Assembly (NCBI GenBank): GCA_905200645.1
Contig: CAJKLD010000008.1
Location: 8,878 to 72,877, forward strand
Direction: 5' to 3'
Source: an uncultured Phascolarctobacterium sp.
Lineage (GTDB): Bacteria > Bacillota > Negativicutes > Acidaminococcales > Acidaminococcaceae
DNA length: 64,000 nucleotides
Every line of letters starts with the position of its first letter. The stretch's first letter is position 1. The position numbers were made by a program, and so were the translations under genes. Below, piece by piece: positions 33,432 to 42,335 of the stretch. Under the pieces are notes generated by a model, which was not told the DNA's origin, did not search any database, and saw nothing but the letters and a program-made list of their open reading frames with translations.

Positions 33432-35153
33432 TTATTTTTGACAAATACCGCAGCGCTTGCAATTATCAAAGCACATCGGCGTAAACTTGCCTTCGCGGCT
33501 GCGCTCCAATTCTTTTTTGAGATACTCCATAGTAACGCCCATATCAAGATGCTGCCACGGCAAGGGCTGCCCAATATCCAGCTCTCTCTCCGCCATTTTC
33601 TCTGCATCTAAGCCATGCTTTTTCAGCACCGTTTTAAAATTTTCACCGGCAGAATGAGCTTCCAACAGCATCTCGCCCACGCGGCGGTCGCCTCGCGCCA
33701 ACACTGCTTGAATGACTGTTTCCTTTAAGGATTCAGTTATCAATTTTATATGCCTGCTTTTTTTCAGTCCGTCAGTAAGCATTTTGAAGCGTTTTTTCAG
33801 TGTGCGTACATTGCACAGCGGCGCCCATTGATACGGCGTAAAAGGCTTCGGCACAAAACCGTTCACGCTGATAATCAGCTCGCCCTTGTTGCCTAATGCG
33901 TCCATTTTTGCGCGAATACGCAAAATCATCTGCACAGTTTCTTCGATATCAATATCTTCTTCTCCCGGCAGACCAATCATATAATACAATTTTATGTGAC
34001 GCATGCCCGCCACTGCCGCCAGCTCAATGGAATTATAAACATGCTGCTCCGTAATTCCCTTGTTAATTGCCGCGCGGAGCCGCTCGCTGCCCGCCTCCGG
34101 CGCAACGGTCATGGTGCGCAGGCCGCTGGCAGCCAAAGCATCAGCCAATTGCTGCGTGAGCATATCCGCACGCATACTGGCAACGCTGAAAGGAATTTTG
34201 TTTTCGTTTAAATAGGCTGTAAGCTCTGCCATCTGCGGATGGTCACTGACAGCTGCGCCCATTAAGCCAACCTTTTTCGTGCGCGACGGCCGCTTAGCAA
34301 TATCTGCCAAAATATTTTCCAGCTTGCGCGGACGAGGCTTGCGGAAACAGTAACCAGCCATGCAAAAACGGCAGTGCCGTCCACAGCCGCGGGCTACCTC
34401 CACAATATACATATCCTCAAATTCCGTACCGCCGGTTAAAATCTGCGTTGTATGAGGATAATTATCAATCTCCCGCACCCATTGACGCCGGATAACTGCA
34501 GGAGCATAGCTGTCTTTTTTTACCTTTAAAGCAACAAATTGGCCGTCGTTGTCATATTCTGCTTCATAAAAGGCAGGCACATAAACGCCGGCTAGCTGCG
34601 CCAAATTTTCCAAAGTCTTGCTTTTGCTTTCTCCGGCATAAATAGTATCTAAAATTTTTTGTACCGTTTCCTCGCCCTCGCCAATAACAAAAGCATCTGC
34701 CACCTGCGCCAAAGGCTCGGGATTAAAGGTAGCACACGGGCCGCCCACAATAACCAGCGGCTCCTTGTCGTTGCGCTCGGACGCTCGCAGCTTAATATTG
34801 CCTAAATCCAGCACCGTCAATAAATTTTCGTAATCCATTTCAAAGGACAGCATCACAAAAATAACGGCAAAATCGGCTAAAGGTCTGCCGGTTTCAATAC
34901 TCAATAAGGGCGTTCTGCTTTTAGTATACTCCTGCTGCATTTGCTTATCAGGCAAAAAGAAACGCTCGCAGGCGCTGTCCCCGCGCGTGTTAATCATCTG
35001 ATATAAAATATGCAGTCCTAAATTAGACATACCCAAATGATAAAGATTGGGATAAACAAAAGCCACCGGATGACGGAGTCCGGGTGGATAAACACGAGCT
35101 CCCTCCTCTGCAGTTCTAATAGTTTGTAAATAATTTTTTATTTTCCAGGACAA
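33432..35153 (-). CDS. B12-binding/radical SAM protein of the TIGR03960 type
   Basis: A 573-residue protein with an N-terminal B12-binding-like domain (residues 25-190, YPNLYHLGMSNLGLHILY), a radical SAM core with CGRHCRFC near 258, and a cysteine-rich C terminus (CFDNCKRCGIC). The family is widespread in Firmicutes, often beside a DUF2344 gene and ribonuclease G; neither is found here. Its reaction is unknown. Start is TTG 35153 with AGAGGT seven bases upstream. It leads the radicalSAM-pgeF-recQ operon. Confidence 0.8.
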   Translation of the reverse strand: MSWKIKNYLQTIRTAEEGARVYPPGLRHPVAFVYPNLYHLGMSNLGLHILYQMINTRGDSACERFFLPDKQMQQEYTKSRTPLLSIETGRPLADFAVIFVMLSFEMDYENLLTVLDLGNIKLRASERNDKEPLVIVGGPCATFNPEPLAQVADAFVIGEGEETVQKILDTIYAGESKSKTLENLAQLAGVYVPAFYEAEYDNDGQFVALKVKKDSYAPAVIRRQWVREIDNYPHTTQILTGGTEFEDMYIVEVARGCGRHCRFCMAGYCFRKPRPRKLENILADIAKRPSRTKKVGLMGAAVSDHPQMAELTAYLNENKIPFSVASMRADMLTQQLADALAASGLRTMTVAPEAGSERLRAAINKGITEQHVYNSIELAAVAGMRHIKLYYMIGLPGEEDIDIEETVQMILRIRAKMDALGNKGELIISVNGFVPKPFTPYQWAPLCNVRTLKKRFKMLTDGLKKSRHIKLITESLKETVIQAVLARGDRRVGEMLLEAHSAGENFKTVLKKHGLDAEKMAERELDIGQPLPWQHLDMGVTMEYLKKELERSREGKFTPMCFDNCKRCGICQK

Positions 35154-35176
35154 AGCTTCTACCTCTCAAATTCAGC

Positions 35177-36649
35177 TTATTTCCCTAATTTTTTCTCAAA
35201 CAAATTAACAATAGTTTTCAACACCTTTAAACGCGCGTAATACTTATTGTTGCCTTCTACTACCGTCCACGGCGCGTACGAGGTATCGGTGCGCACCAGC
35301 ATTTCGTTAACTGCCGCTTCATAAGCGTCCCATTTTTCACGATTGCGCCAATCCTCATCCGTAATTTTCCATTGCTTCATAGGATCGTTCTGACGGTCGG
35401 TAAAACGACGCAGCTGCTCGTCCTTGTCAATTTGCAGCCAAAATTTGGCAATAGCAAAGCCATGCTCCGCCCATTGCTGTTCCATATCTTTAATTTCGTC
35501 ATAAGCACGCTGCCATTCATAATCCTTAGCAAAGCCTTCGATACGCTCTACCATCACGCGGCCATACCAAGTGCGGTCAAAAATAGCAATGTTACCTGGC
35601 GATGGCAGATGTACCCAAAAACGCCACAAATAATGAAACTGCCGTTCCACCACATTAGGCGCAGAAACAGGCTGCACGCTAAAGCCCAACGGGTCCAGCG
35701 CAGCAGTCAAACGGCGGATTGCGCCGCCCTTGCCCGCAGCATCCCAGCCTTCAAAGCAGATAACCGTAGAAATTTGTGCCTTAAACATTTCAATCTGGAG
35801 CTGCTTCAAACGTTTTTGATATTTATCCAGTTCTTTTTTATATTCTTCTCTCGTCAATTCCTGCGTAGCATTTATTTTGCCTAACACGTCGTACATATTG
35901 TTGGGACGTACCACAGCAGCAGGCGCAACCACAGGAGTTTTCACAGCATTTTCCACTGTTTCTACAATAGAGCTGATAATTTCTATCTCTGCGCTGCGTC
36001 TGTCATCGGCGGCAATTAAATGCCAAGGAGCATTTACCTTATCGGTAGCTTCCAGCATTTTTTCATAACGCTCAAAATATTCTTCGTAATGCTCGCTTTC
36101 GTCAATAGCCGGGCTTACATCGCGCCAAGCCTTGCCCAAGGTTTTGGCGTTCTTTTCGATATTTTCTTTTTGTTTGTCTTTAGATAAATGAAGGAAAAAT
36201 TTTAGGATAATGTAATTATCATCAGTAAGCATTTTTTCAAACTGATTAATATGGTCGTAGGAAATATTTTGGCTGTATTTATAGTCGTTATTCTTGTCGT
36301 TTTGTTCATTGGCATTTTTTAAATAATACCAACTACGGTGATACACAACGATATTTCCTAAAGCAGGCAAATGCTTCCAAAAAAAAGTGAAAAACGGCTG
36401 CTTATACTCTGCTTCGCCCATACGCACAGTAGAATACACATCAAAGCCGCGCGCGTCCATCTGCTGCATCATGGTGTTGATAATGGCGCTGCGGCGGGCA
36501 CCGCGCCAGCCTTCAAACACAATGATAATCGGCTTTTTGGCTTCGCGGGCCAAACGCTGCACCTGACCTAAACGCTCGCCCAGCTCATCCATTACCCTGC
36601 CATAATCACTTTTGGATAACTTTTTCTGCAAATCCAATTTTTCCAACAT
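35177..36649 (-). CDS. Polyphosphate:AMP phosphotransferase (tandem PPK2)
   Basis: A 490-residue protein with two PPK2 domains. The C-terminal one (about 255-490) has an intact Walker A, CFEGWDAAGKGGAIRR, and lid FDRTWYGRVMVERIEGF. The N-terminal one (about 25-250) has FEGWRGARRSAIINTM in place of DAAGKG and a changed lid (HRSWYYLKNANE), so it is probably structural. Length agrees with the two-domain polyphosphate:AMP phosphotransferases that phosphorylate AMP to ADP from polyphosphate. It lies 23 bases upstream of the radical SAM gene. Confidence 0.85.
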   Translation of the reverse strand: MLEKLDLQKKLSKSDYGRVMDELGERLGQVQRLAREAKKPIIIVFEGWRGARRSAIINTMMQQMDARGFDVYSTVRMGEAEYKQPFFTFFWKHLPALGNIVVYHRSWYYLKNANEQNDKNNDYKYSQNISYDHINQFEKMLTDDNYIILKFFLHLSKDKQKENIEKNAKTLGKAWRDVSPAIDESEHYEEYFERYEKMLEATDKVNAPWHLIAADDRRSAEIEIISSIVETVENAVKTPVVAPAAVVRPNNMYDVLGKINATQELTREEYKKELDKYQKRLKQLQIEMFKAQISTVICFEGWDAAGKGGAIRRLTAALDPLGFSVQPVSAPNVVERQFHYLWRFWVHLPSPGNIAIFDRTWYGRVMVERIEGFAKDYEWQRAYDEIKDMEQQWAEHGFAIAKFWLQIDKDEQLRRFTDRQNDPMKQWKITDEDWRNREKWDAYEAAVNEMLVRTDTSYAPWTVVEGNNKYYARLKVLKTIVNLFEKKLGK

Positions 36650-36695
36650 ACTTACACCATCTCCTTATTTATCCTTCCCCTAATCCACCAAAACC

Positions 36696-37316
36696 CTAGC
36701 CTATTTCTTCACTACTATAAGGCTTTATACTGCGCGGCTTATCCAGCACCTGAGACATAATAAAACCGTTTACCAAAGCGGAATGCTTTAATTTCAGCTT
36801 AATTTTAGGCTGCTCCTGATTTTTAGCAAATTTTACGCTGCAAGCCGCCACTTCTTCATTAAATTTAGCTTCATCATAACCATAATCGCTTTTAGGGTCG
36901 CGGTACAGCTTGTTTTTATCGTGCACAAAGCTTTCATTATCGCGATGAATACGCCCTTTACCTTCATGCTGCGGCTCCCCGTCATAATGAATACGCTGCT
37001 TATCCCTGCGCTCCGGCTGCTTCGTTTCGTAATTTACAAGTACAGCATCGTTCTCTTCTGCCGGCGGCAAGGATTTTTTTCTTTTTCGCAGCCGCCTTTC
37101 AAAATCTGCCGCTACATCCGGCTTATTAGAGCTTGCAGTTTCAGCTTCAACAGTTTCTTGCTGCTCCTGCTGCATATCCGGCTCTGCTTCCGGAAAATTT
37201 GTATTATCATCATTAGGCACACGCCGTCTTTTTTTGCTTAACAAAACATCTAGGATGCCGCGTACCAGCATAAAAAAGATAAGCATTGGCACCAAATTAT
37301 CCAATAAATCAAACAT
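36696..37316 (-). CDS. Membrane-anchored hypothetical protein downstream of floA
   Basis: A 206-residue protein with an N-terminal membrane helix (residues 8-26, LVPMLIFFMLVRGILDVLL) followed by RRR, then a long charged, probably disordered region. Residues 105-150 repeat an I/Y-H/R-D pattern (RIHYDGEP, RIHRDNES, KLYRDPKS), and the C terminus (KLKHSALVNGFIMSQVLDKP) looks folded. I do not recognise a family. It starts 12 bases after floA with AGAGGT before the ATG, so it belongs to the nfeD-floA unit and may be a raft-associated partner (inference). Confidence 0.6.
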   Translation of the reverse strand: MFDLLDNLVPMLIFFMLVRGILDVLLSKKRRRVPNDDNTNFPEAEPDMQQEQQETVEAETASSNKPDVAADFERRLRKRKKSLPPAEENDAVLVNYETKQPERRDKQRIHYDGEPQHEGKGRIHRDNESFVHDKNKLYRDPKSDYGYDEAKFNEEVAACSVKFAKNQEQPKIKLKLKHSALVNGFIMSQVLDKPRSIKPYSSEEIG

Positions 37317-37327
37317 AATCCAACCTC

Positions 37328-38341
37328 TTATTTACCGTTGGTTTTTTCTGCTCCTTCAACTGCTTCCGGACTGACCTCGGCAATGGTGCGGCGCATTTGC
37401 GTATCGGCCTGAATATTATTCAAACGATAATAATCCATAACGCCTAAACGTCCGCTCTCTAAAGCAGCCGCCATAGCCGCGGGAACCTTAGCCTGCGCTT
37501 CTACTACCTTAGCCTGCATTTCCTGCGTGTAAGCCTTCATTTCCTGCTCTTTAGCAACTGCCATGGCACGGCGTTCTTCGGCGCGCGCCTGAGCAATGCG
37601 CTTATCAGCCTCAGCTTGGTCAGTCATCAAAGCTGCGCCAATGTTACGTCCAACATCTACGTCCGCAATATCAATGGACAAAATTTCAAAAGCAGTACCT
37701 GCGTCAAGGCCCTTATCTAAAACAGTTTTAGAAATAAAATCAGGATTTTCCAATACCTTACTGTGATCGTCACTGGAACCGACATTAGTAACGATACCTT
37801 CGCCAACGCGGGCAATAATCGTCGCTTCACCTGCGCCGCCTACTAAACGGTCAATATTAGCGCGCACGGTTACGCGCGCCTTTACCTTTAATTCAATACC
37901 GTCTTTCGCCACTGCGCTGACTACGGGAGTTTCAATAACTTCGGGATTAACGCTCATCTGCACTGCTTCCAACACATTACGGCCTGCCAAATCAATGGCG
38001 CAGCCGCGCTCAAAGCTCAAATCAATCTGCGCTCTGTGAGCGGCAATTAACGCATCAATAACGCGGTCAACGTTACCACCGGCCAAATAATGAGCTTCCA
38101 ACTGATTTACGTTCACATCCAAGCCAGCTTTATTAGCCTTAATCAAAGGCAGCACAATTTGCGAAGCAGGCACACGGCGCAGGCGCATACCAATTAAATT
38201 AAAAATGCCTACGTTAACGCCGGCCGCAATAGCGCTAATCCAAAGTCCCAAGGGTACAAAATTCAAGAAAATGGCAATGCCCGCGATAACTAACACAAAC
38301 ATAATGCCGCTGCCAAAAATAAAATTAAATAAAAAATCCAT
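37328..38341 (-). CDS. floA: FloA bacterial flotillin
   Basis: A 337-residue flotillin-like protein of the UPF0365/YqfA family: hydrophobic hairpin at the N terminus (residues 1-50), a band-7 domain with GCAIDLAGRNVLEAVQMSVNP and RVTVRANIDRLVGGAGEATI, then a coiled coil rich in Glu, Lys and Ala (VDVGRNIGAALMTDQAEADK onward). FloA forms membrane assemblies that organise functional microdomains. It follows nfeD by four bases, the usual pairing. Confidence 0.92.
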   Translation of the reverse strand: MDFLFNFIFGSGIMFVLVIAGIAIFLNFVPLGLWISAIAAGVNVGIFNLIGMRLRRVPASQIVLPLIKANKAGLDVNVNQLEAHYLAGGNVDRVIDALIAAHRAQIDLSFERGCAIDLAGRNVLEAVQMSVNPEVIETPVVSAVAKDGIELKVKARVTVRANIDRLVGGAGEATIIARVGEGIVTNVGSSDDHSKVLENPDFISKTVLDKGLDAGTAFEILSIDIADVDVGRNIGAALMTDQAEADKRIAQARAEERRAMAVAKEQEMKAYTQEMQAKVVEAQAKVPAAMAAALESGRLGVMDYYRLNNIQADTQMRRTIAEVSPEAVEGAEKTNGK

Positions 38342-38345
38342 GCTT

Positions 38346-38819
38346 TCACTCCTTTAATACATCTACAAAAATTTTACTGCCTTCTACCTTAACTACCTGC
38401 ACCGGGCTGTCCTTAGTAACAAAATCGCCCAAACTGCTTACATCGTAACGCCTGCCTTCCAGCAGAATTGTTCCGGCAGGACGCAAGGTAGTCAGCGCTA
38501 TGCCGCGTTTGCCTGACAGTGCAGATAAATTTTCGCTGCCGGTATAGCCGTCGCTGTTTTTTTGCTTATCCCACAGCACAAAAGGATTCCATTTGCTTTC
38601 TCTTGGCAGATAGAAGCACAAAAAGCCAATGCACAGCGCCGCCAGTAAATAAACGCCTAAAATAACCAGCAGAGCAGGCATCCCGCCGCCCAGCAAATAA
38701 TAGCTTCCGCCGCTGAAGCACAGCAGGCTGGCGATACCAAAAAGGCCAAGGCCGGGCACTGCCAGCTCCACCGCCATTAAAATAACGCCGGCAATAAAAA
38801 GATAATATTCTATAGGCAT
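38346..38819 (-). CDS. NfeD-like membrane protein, short form
   Basis: A 157-residue protein with three to four N-terminal membrane helices (residues 5-78) and a C-terminal OB-fold domain (about 95-155, GKRGIALTTLRPAGTILLEG, VQVVKVEGSKIFVDVL), the NfeD1b architecture without the N-terminal ClpP-like protease domain. NfeD proteins partner flotillins in the membrane. GAGGAGGT lies five bases before the ATG. It is the first gene of nfeD-floA-hypothetical. Confidence 0.87.
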   Translation of the reverse strand: MPIEYYLFIAGVILMAVELAVPGLGLFGIASLLCFSGGSYYLLGGGMPALLVILGVYLLAALCIGFLCFYLPRESKWNPFVLWDKQKNSDGYTGSENLSALSGKRGIALTTLRPAGTILLEGRRYDVSSLGDFVTKDSPVQVVKVEGSKIFVDVLKE

Positions 38820-38905
38820 AGCATACCTCCTCTATTAAATATTGATATATTCTACTAAGCTCTGCTTTCGCGTTCACTATCGCTCCGCAATCGCTAAGCA
38901 TTTAC

Positions 38906-38914
38906 ATTATACCA
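38906..38914 (-). promoter_or_regulatory. Extended -10 promoter of nfeD-floA
   Basis: TGGTATAAT on the minus strand (extended -10), 87 bases upstream of nfeD; there is no good -35 box. Confidence 0.45.
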
Positions 38915-38994
38915 TGTTTTGGCTTGCCTCCGCCATCTTTCAGCAGTAAATACTGTATTTTATAACAGATTTTTTACAACCTTTTAAAAATAAA

Positions 38995-39026
38995 ATAACC
39001 GCGTCGGACTTCTCCAACGCGGTTAT
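38995..39026 (-). terminator. Terminator of rpsU-yqeY
   Basis: ATAACCGCGT and ACGCGGTTAT pair, extended by GGA/TCC, with a four-base loop and a T-rich tail on the minus strand. Confidence 0.85.
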
Positions 39027-39031
39027 CATAA

Positions 39032-39481
39032 TTATTTGAGTAAATCACGAACGATAGCATTTATGCGTTTGCCATCTGCACGGCCTTTAGTTTTGGCCAT
39101 AACAGCCGGCATAACCTTACCCATATCCTTAGGACTTGTAGCGCCGACAGCGGCAATTACTTCTGCTATGATGGCTTTCAGTTCGTCATCACCGAGAGCT
39201 TCAGGAAGATATTTTTTTAAAATAACAATTTCTTCCTTCGCTTGGGCAACCAACTCATCGCGACCGGCCTTTTGGAATTCTTCCAAAGAATCCTGACGCA
39301 TTTTGACCTCTTTCATCAAGACTGCCAGAACCTCGTCATCTGTAAGTTCCTTTTTGTCATTGATTTCAACATTCTTAATATTAGCACGCACCATGCGTAT
39401 GACGGACAAGCGCAACTTACCGGCTTCTCTGTCCTTCATAGCCTGCTTCATATCAGCAGTTAATTGGTCTTTTATAGACAT
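39032..39481 (-). CDS. yqeY: GatB/YqeY domain protein
   Basis: A 149-residue, mostly helical protein (MSIKDQLTADMKQAMKDREA start; KKYLPEALGDDELKAII and MGKVMPAVMAKTKGRADGK later) matching YqeY, which resembles the tail domain of GatB. Its exact role is unknown, perhaps tRNA-related. The ATG at 39481 follows GGAGG; an upstream in-frame TTG is rejected. It sits 15 bases after rpsU, the arrangement common in Firmicutes. Confidence 0.9.
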   Translation of the reverse strand: MSIKDQLTADMKQAMKDREAGKLRLSVIRMVRANIKNVEINDKKELTDDEVLAVLMKEVKMRQDSLEEFQKAGRDELVAQAKEEIVILKKYLPEALGDDELKAIIAEVIAAVGATSPKDMGKVMPAVMAKTKGRADGKRINAIVRDLLK

Positions 39482-39496
39482 ACAGCCCGCCTCCAA

Positions 39497-39673
39497 TTAT
39501 CTGGTTTTACGTTTTCTGGCTGCTTCGGATTTTTTCTTACGGGCAACGCTGGGTTTTTCATAATGCTCGCGTTTTCTTACCTCAGAAAGAATGCCTGCCT
39601 TTTGGGTTGCTCTTTTAAATCTGCGCAATGCGCTGTCTAAAGTTTCATTCTTGCCAACTTTAATTTCTGCCAT
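39497..39673 (-). CDS. rpsU: 30S ribosomal protein S21
   Basis: A 58-residue basic protein (MAEIKVGKNETLDSALRRFK, then KREHYEKPSVARKKKSEAAR) of normal S21 length. A strong GGGAGGGAG ribosome site precedes the ATG at 39673; 22 additional upstream codons are not used. S21 sits near the anti-Shine-Dalgarno end of 16S rRNA. Confidence 0.95.
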   Translation of the reverse strand: MAEIKVGKNETLDSALRRFKRATQKAGILSEVRKREHYEKPSVARKKKSEAARKRKTR

Positions 39674-39759
39674 CTGTTCTCCCTCCCTCCACACACTTAG
39701 GGAAGTGTATCTGCAAATTAAGTTTTTAAATGTTACCACCTAAAAACACTTACTTACCT

Positions 39760-39788
39760 ATTATACAAGAGAAAGCAACATTTGTCAA
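39760..39788 (-). promoter_or_regulatory. Promoter of rpsU-yqeY
   Basis: Consensus TTGACA and TATAAT with a 17-base spacer, directly after the HIT gene stop. The leader to rpsU is about 80 bases. Confidence 0.8.
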
Positions 39789-39793
39789 GATTT

Positions 39794-40132
39794 TCAGCAG
39801 GGAGGCCAGCCTAATACTTTGCCGCCAATTAAATGAATATGCAGATGTTTAACGGTTTGGCCGCCGTCGTCGCCGGTATTGATAACAATACGGAAACCTT
39901 TTTCAGCGATACCGGTTTTTTCGGCAATCATTTTTACTTTGCCAAGCATATAAGCAAGCAATTCAGCATCAGCAGTTGTAACATCGCGAGTGTGTTCCTT
40001 AGGCAGTAGCAGTACATGAACGGGAGCAGCCGGAGCTACGTCATTAATCGCAATCATTTTGTCATCCTCATATACTTTGGCAGAAGGAATATCACCCTTA
40101 ATAATTTTGCAAAAAATGCAATCTTCAGCCAT
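39794..40132 (-). CDS. HIT family nucleotide-binding hydrolase (HinT-like)
   Basis: A 112-residue protein with the histidine triad HLHIHLIGG near the C terminus and the CIFCKIIKGDIPSAKVYED N terminus of HinT. Such enzymes hydrolyse purine nucleoside phosphoramidates. AAGGAGGG precedes the ATG. It has its own extended -10 promoter and is followed by the rpsU promoter. Confidence 0.92.
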   Translation of the reverse strand: MAEDCIFCKIIKGDIPSAKVYEDDKMIAINDVAPAAPVHVLLLPKEHTRDVTTADAELLAYMLGKVKMIAEKTGIAEKGFRIVINTGDDGGQTVKHLHIHLIGGKVLGWPPC

Positions 40133-40201
40133 TATTATCCCTCCTTCTTATTTTTTAATTTTACTTTAAATCGCAAAACTTTACTTCAAAGCTTACTTAA
40201 T

Positions 40202-40210
40202 ATTATAGCA
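40202..40210 (-). promoter_or_regulatory. Extended -10 promoter of the HIT gene
   Basis: TGCTATAAT on the minus strand, about 70 bases upstream of the start; no convincing -35 box. Confidence 0.5.
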
Positions 40211-40247
40211 CAATTTGAAGCAGACTGACACAAAAGTCACTCTCTTT

Positions 40248-41561
40248 TTACAAAAGCTCGCCGGTCAGCCAATCTTCCTGCACGCCAATAATTTTAACCT
40301 TGCAAATTGCTCCGGCTAATGCAGGCGTACCGCCAACAATAACACGCAGATAAGGTCCACATAAACCTTCCATGTGCTCGCCGTCTACAGGCTGCTCAAA
40401 CAGCACCTCTTCTGTTTTGCCAACCATAGACAAAAGCATTTGCCGGTGCAGCTTTTCGTCCAGCTGCGCCAAGCGGGCAGCGCGCTCTGCTTTTATATTT
40501 TCCTCTACCTGATTAGGCATAGCTTCCGCAGGCGTCCCCTTGCGTTTGGAATAAGGGAAAATGTGCATTTTAGCAAAGCCGCATTCTTCGGCAAAGCGCA
40601 AGGTCGTCGCAAAATCTTCCTCGGTTTCTCCGGGAAAGCCTACGATAATATCCGTAGTTATAGCCACATCCGGCACCTGACGGCGAATATCTGCCAGCAA
40701 ATTTTTAAAACGCACTGTATCGTATGGTCGGTGCATGGACTGCAAAATTTTATCACAACCGCTTTGCAGGGGCAGATGCAGATGCTTACACAAACGCGGC
40801 TCCTGCGCCATAAGCTGCAAAAGACGCGGCTCCACCTCCACAGATTCCAGGCTGCCTAAACGCAGACGGCGCACGCCCTCTACACTTAAAGCTGCCTGCA
40901 CTGCGTCATACAAGGTAATGTGCTTGCCTTCTTTCGCAAGCTCCTTGCCGTAACAGCCCAAATGAATACCAATGAGCACAACCTCTTTATAGCCTGCTGC
41001 CACCAGCTTTTTTATTTCCGTGCGAATACTCGCCAGGCTGCGACTGCGCAGCGGGCCTCTGGCATAAGGAATAATGCAGTACGTGCAGTATTGATTACAG
41101 CCCTCTTGAATTTTTAAAAACGCGCGCGTTTTATCAGTTTCCGTACCTACGCCCAGTTCTTCAAATTGCGTGTCGACAGTCATCTTCTGCACGTTGTCTA
41201 AAATTTCATTCTGCTTCTGCGCCAACGCCTGCTCCACCAGCTCCACAATGCGTCCACGCTCTTGGTTTCCGATAATTACATCCACGCCTTCAATAGCGCG
41301 CACCTCTTCCGGTGCTGTCTGCGGATAGCAGCCTGTAACAACAGTTAAGGACAAAGGATGGCGGCGCACGACGCGATTGATAATCTGGCGCGATTTACGC
41401 TGTCCCGTGTTTGTCACCACGCAGGTGTTGATTAAATACACATCTGCCTGACCGGCAAAATCTACTATCTCGTAACCTGCCTGACGAAAAATTTCTTCCA
41501 TGCTAGCCGTATCCGCCTGATTTACCTTGCAGCCCAAGGTATAAAAAGCAATTTTTCTCAT
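40248..41561 (-). CDS. mtaB: tRNA t6A37 methylthiotransferase MtaB
   Basis: A 437-residue methylthiotransferase: N-terminal domain with three cluster cysteines (TLGCKVNQ, NTCVVTN, VTGCYPQ), radical SAM core with CNQYCTYCIIPYARG near 153, and a C-terminal TRAM domain. MtaB adds a methylthio group to t6A37 in tRNAs reading ANN codons. The CxVTN pattern is that of MtaB rather than MiaB or RimO. It starts six bases after rsmE, so prmA-rsmE-mtaB is one operon. Confidence 0.92.
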   Translation of the reverse strand: MRKIAFYTLGCKVNQADTASMEEIFRQAGYEIVDFAGQADVYLINTCVVTNTGQRKSRQIINRVVRRHPLSLTVVTGCYPQTAPEEVRAIEGVDVIIGNQERGRIVELVEQALAQKQNEILDNVQKMTVDTQFEELGVGTETDKTRAFLKIQEGCNQYCTYCIIPYARGPLRSRSLASIRTEIKKLVAAGYKEVVLIGIHLGCYGKELAKEGKHITLYDAVQAALSVEGVRRLRLGSLESVEVEPRLLQLMAQEPRLCKHLHLPLQSGCDKILQSMHRPYDTVRFKNLLADIRRQVPDVAITTDIIVGFPGETEEDFATTLRFAEECGFAKMHIFPYSKRKGTPAEAMPNQVEENIKAERAARLAQLDEKLHRQMLLSMVGKTEEVLFEQPVDGEHMEGLCGPYLRVIVGGTPALAGAICKVKIIGVQEDWLTGELL

Positions 41562-41567
41562 CTATTG

Positions 41568-42308
41568 TTAATCTCCTAAATCTCCTGTTTCATAAAAAAT
41601 CGCGCTGATAGCTACCAAGCCTGCCGTTTCTGCCCGCAGAATGCGTCTGCCCAAGCTGACAGGAACTGCTCCGGCGGCTTTGGCAAGCTCCAATTCATGC
41701 TCGCTGATGCCGCCCTCCGGGCCGATAATTAACAGCAGCTTTTGTATGTCGCCAGCCTCTGCCGCCTGCAAAGCAGCTTTCAAACTTATCTTATCCTCAC
41801 ATTCGTAAGCGATAATTTTGGTCTGAAAATTATTGTCAGCCAGCATTTGCGCCATAGATTGCACTGGCTGTACCTGCGGAATAATATCACGCTTGCTTTG
41901 CTTGGCAGCGCTTTCGGCAATTTTCTGCCAACGCTCTACTTTTTTCGCAGCCTTGGCGCCCTCTAAACGCACTACGGAATGCTCCATAGCCACAGGAACG
42001 ACGCTGTATGCGCCCATTTCCACAGCCTTTTGCACAATAAAATCCATTTTTTCACCCTTGGTTAAGCCCTGCGCCAGCACCAGCTTCACCTGCGGCTCAT
42101 GGCTTTCTGCCAATTTTTCTAAGCATCGCACATAAACGCGCTCTCTGTCAATTGACGCAATTTCCGCCACGGCGCTGACACCGTCGTCGCTGACAATTTG
42201 CAGCTTTTCCCGCGGCTGCATACGCAACACCTTACTGATATGCCACGCGTCCACGCCTTCAATATACATTTCCTCGCTATAAAGTTGAGGAATAAAAAAT
42301 CTGTGCAT
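41568..42308 (-). CDS. rsmE: 16S rRNA m3U1498 methyltransferase RsmE
   Basis: A 246-residue SPOUT methyltransferase with an N-terminal PUA-like domain and the C-terminal knot (IGPEGGISEHELELA and LGRRILRAETAGLVAIS). It methylates U1498 near the ribosomal decoding centre. AGGAG precedes the ATG. It lies between prmA and mtaB. Confidence 0.93.
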   Translation of the reverse strand: MHRFFIPQLYSEEMYIEGVDAWHISKVLRMQPREKLQIVSDDGVSAVAEIASIDRERVYVRCLEKLAESHEPQVKLVLAQGLTKGEKMDFIVQKAVEMGAYSVVPVAMEHSVVRLEGAKAAKKVERWQKIAESAAKQSKRDIIPQVQPVQSMAQMLADNNFQTKIIAYECEDKISLKAALQAAEAGDIQKLLLIIGPEGGISEHELELAKAAGAVPVSLGRRILRAETAGLVAISAIFYETGDLGD

Positions 42309-42335
42309 AATTACTCCTGCTATACTAAAACTAAC

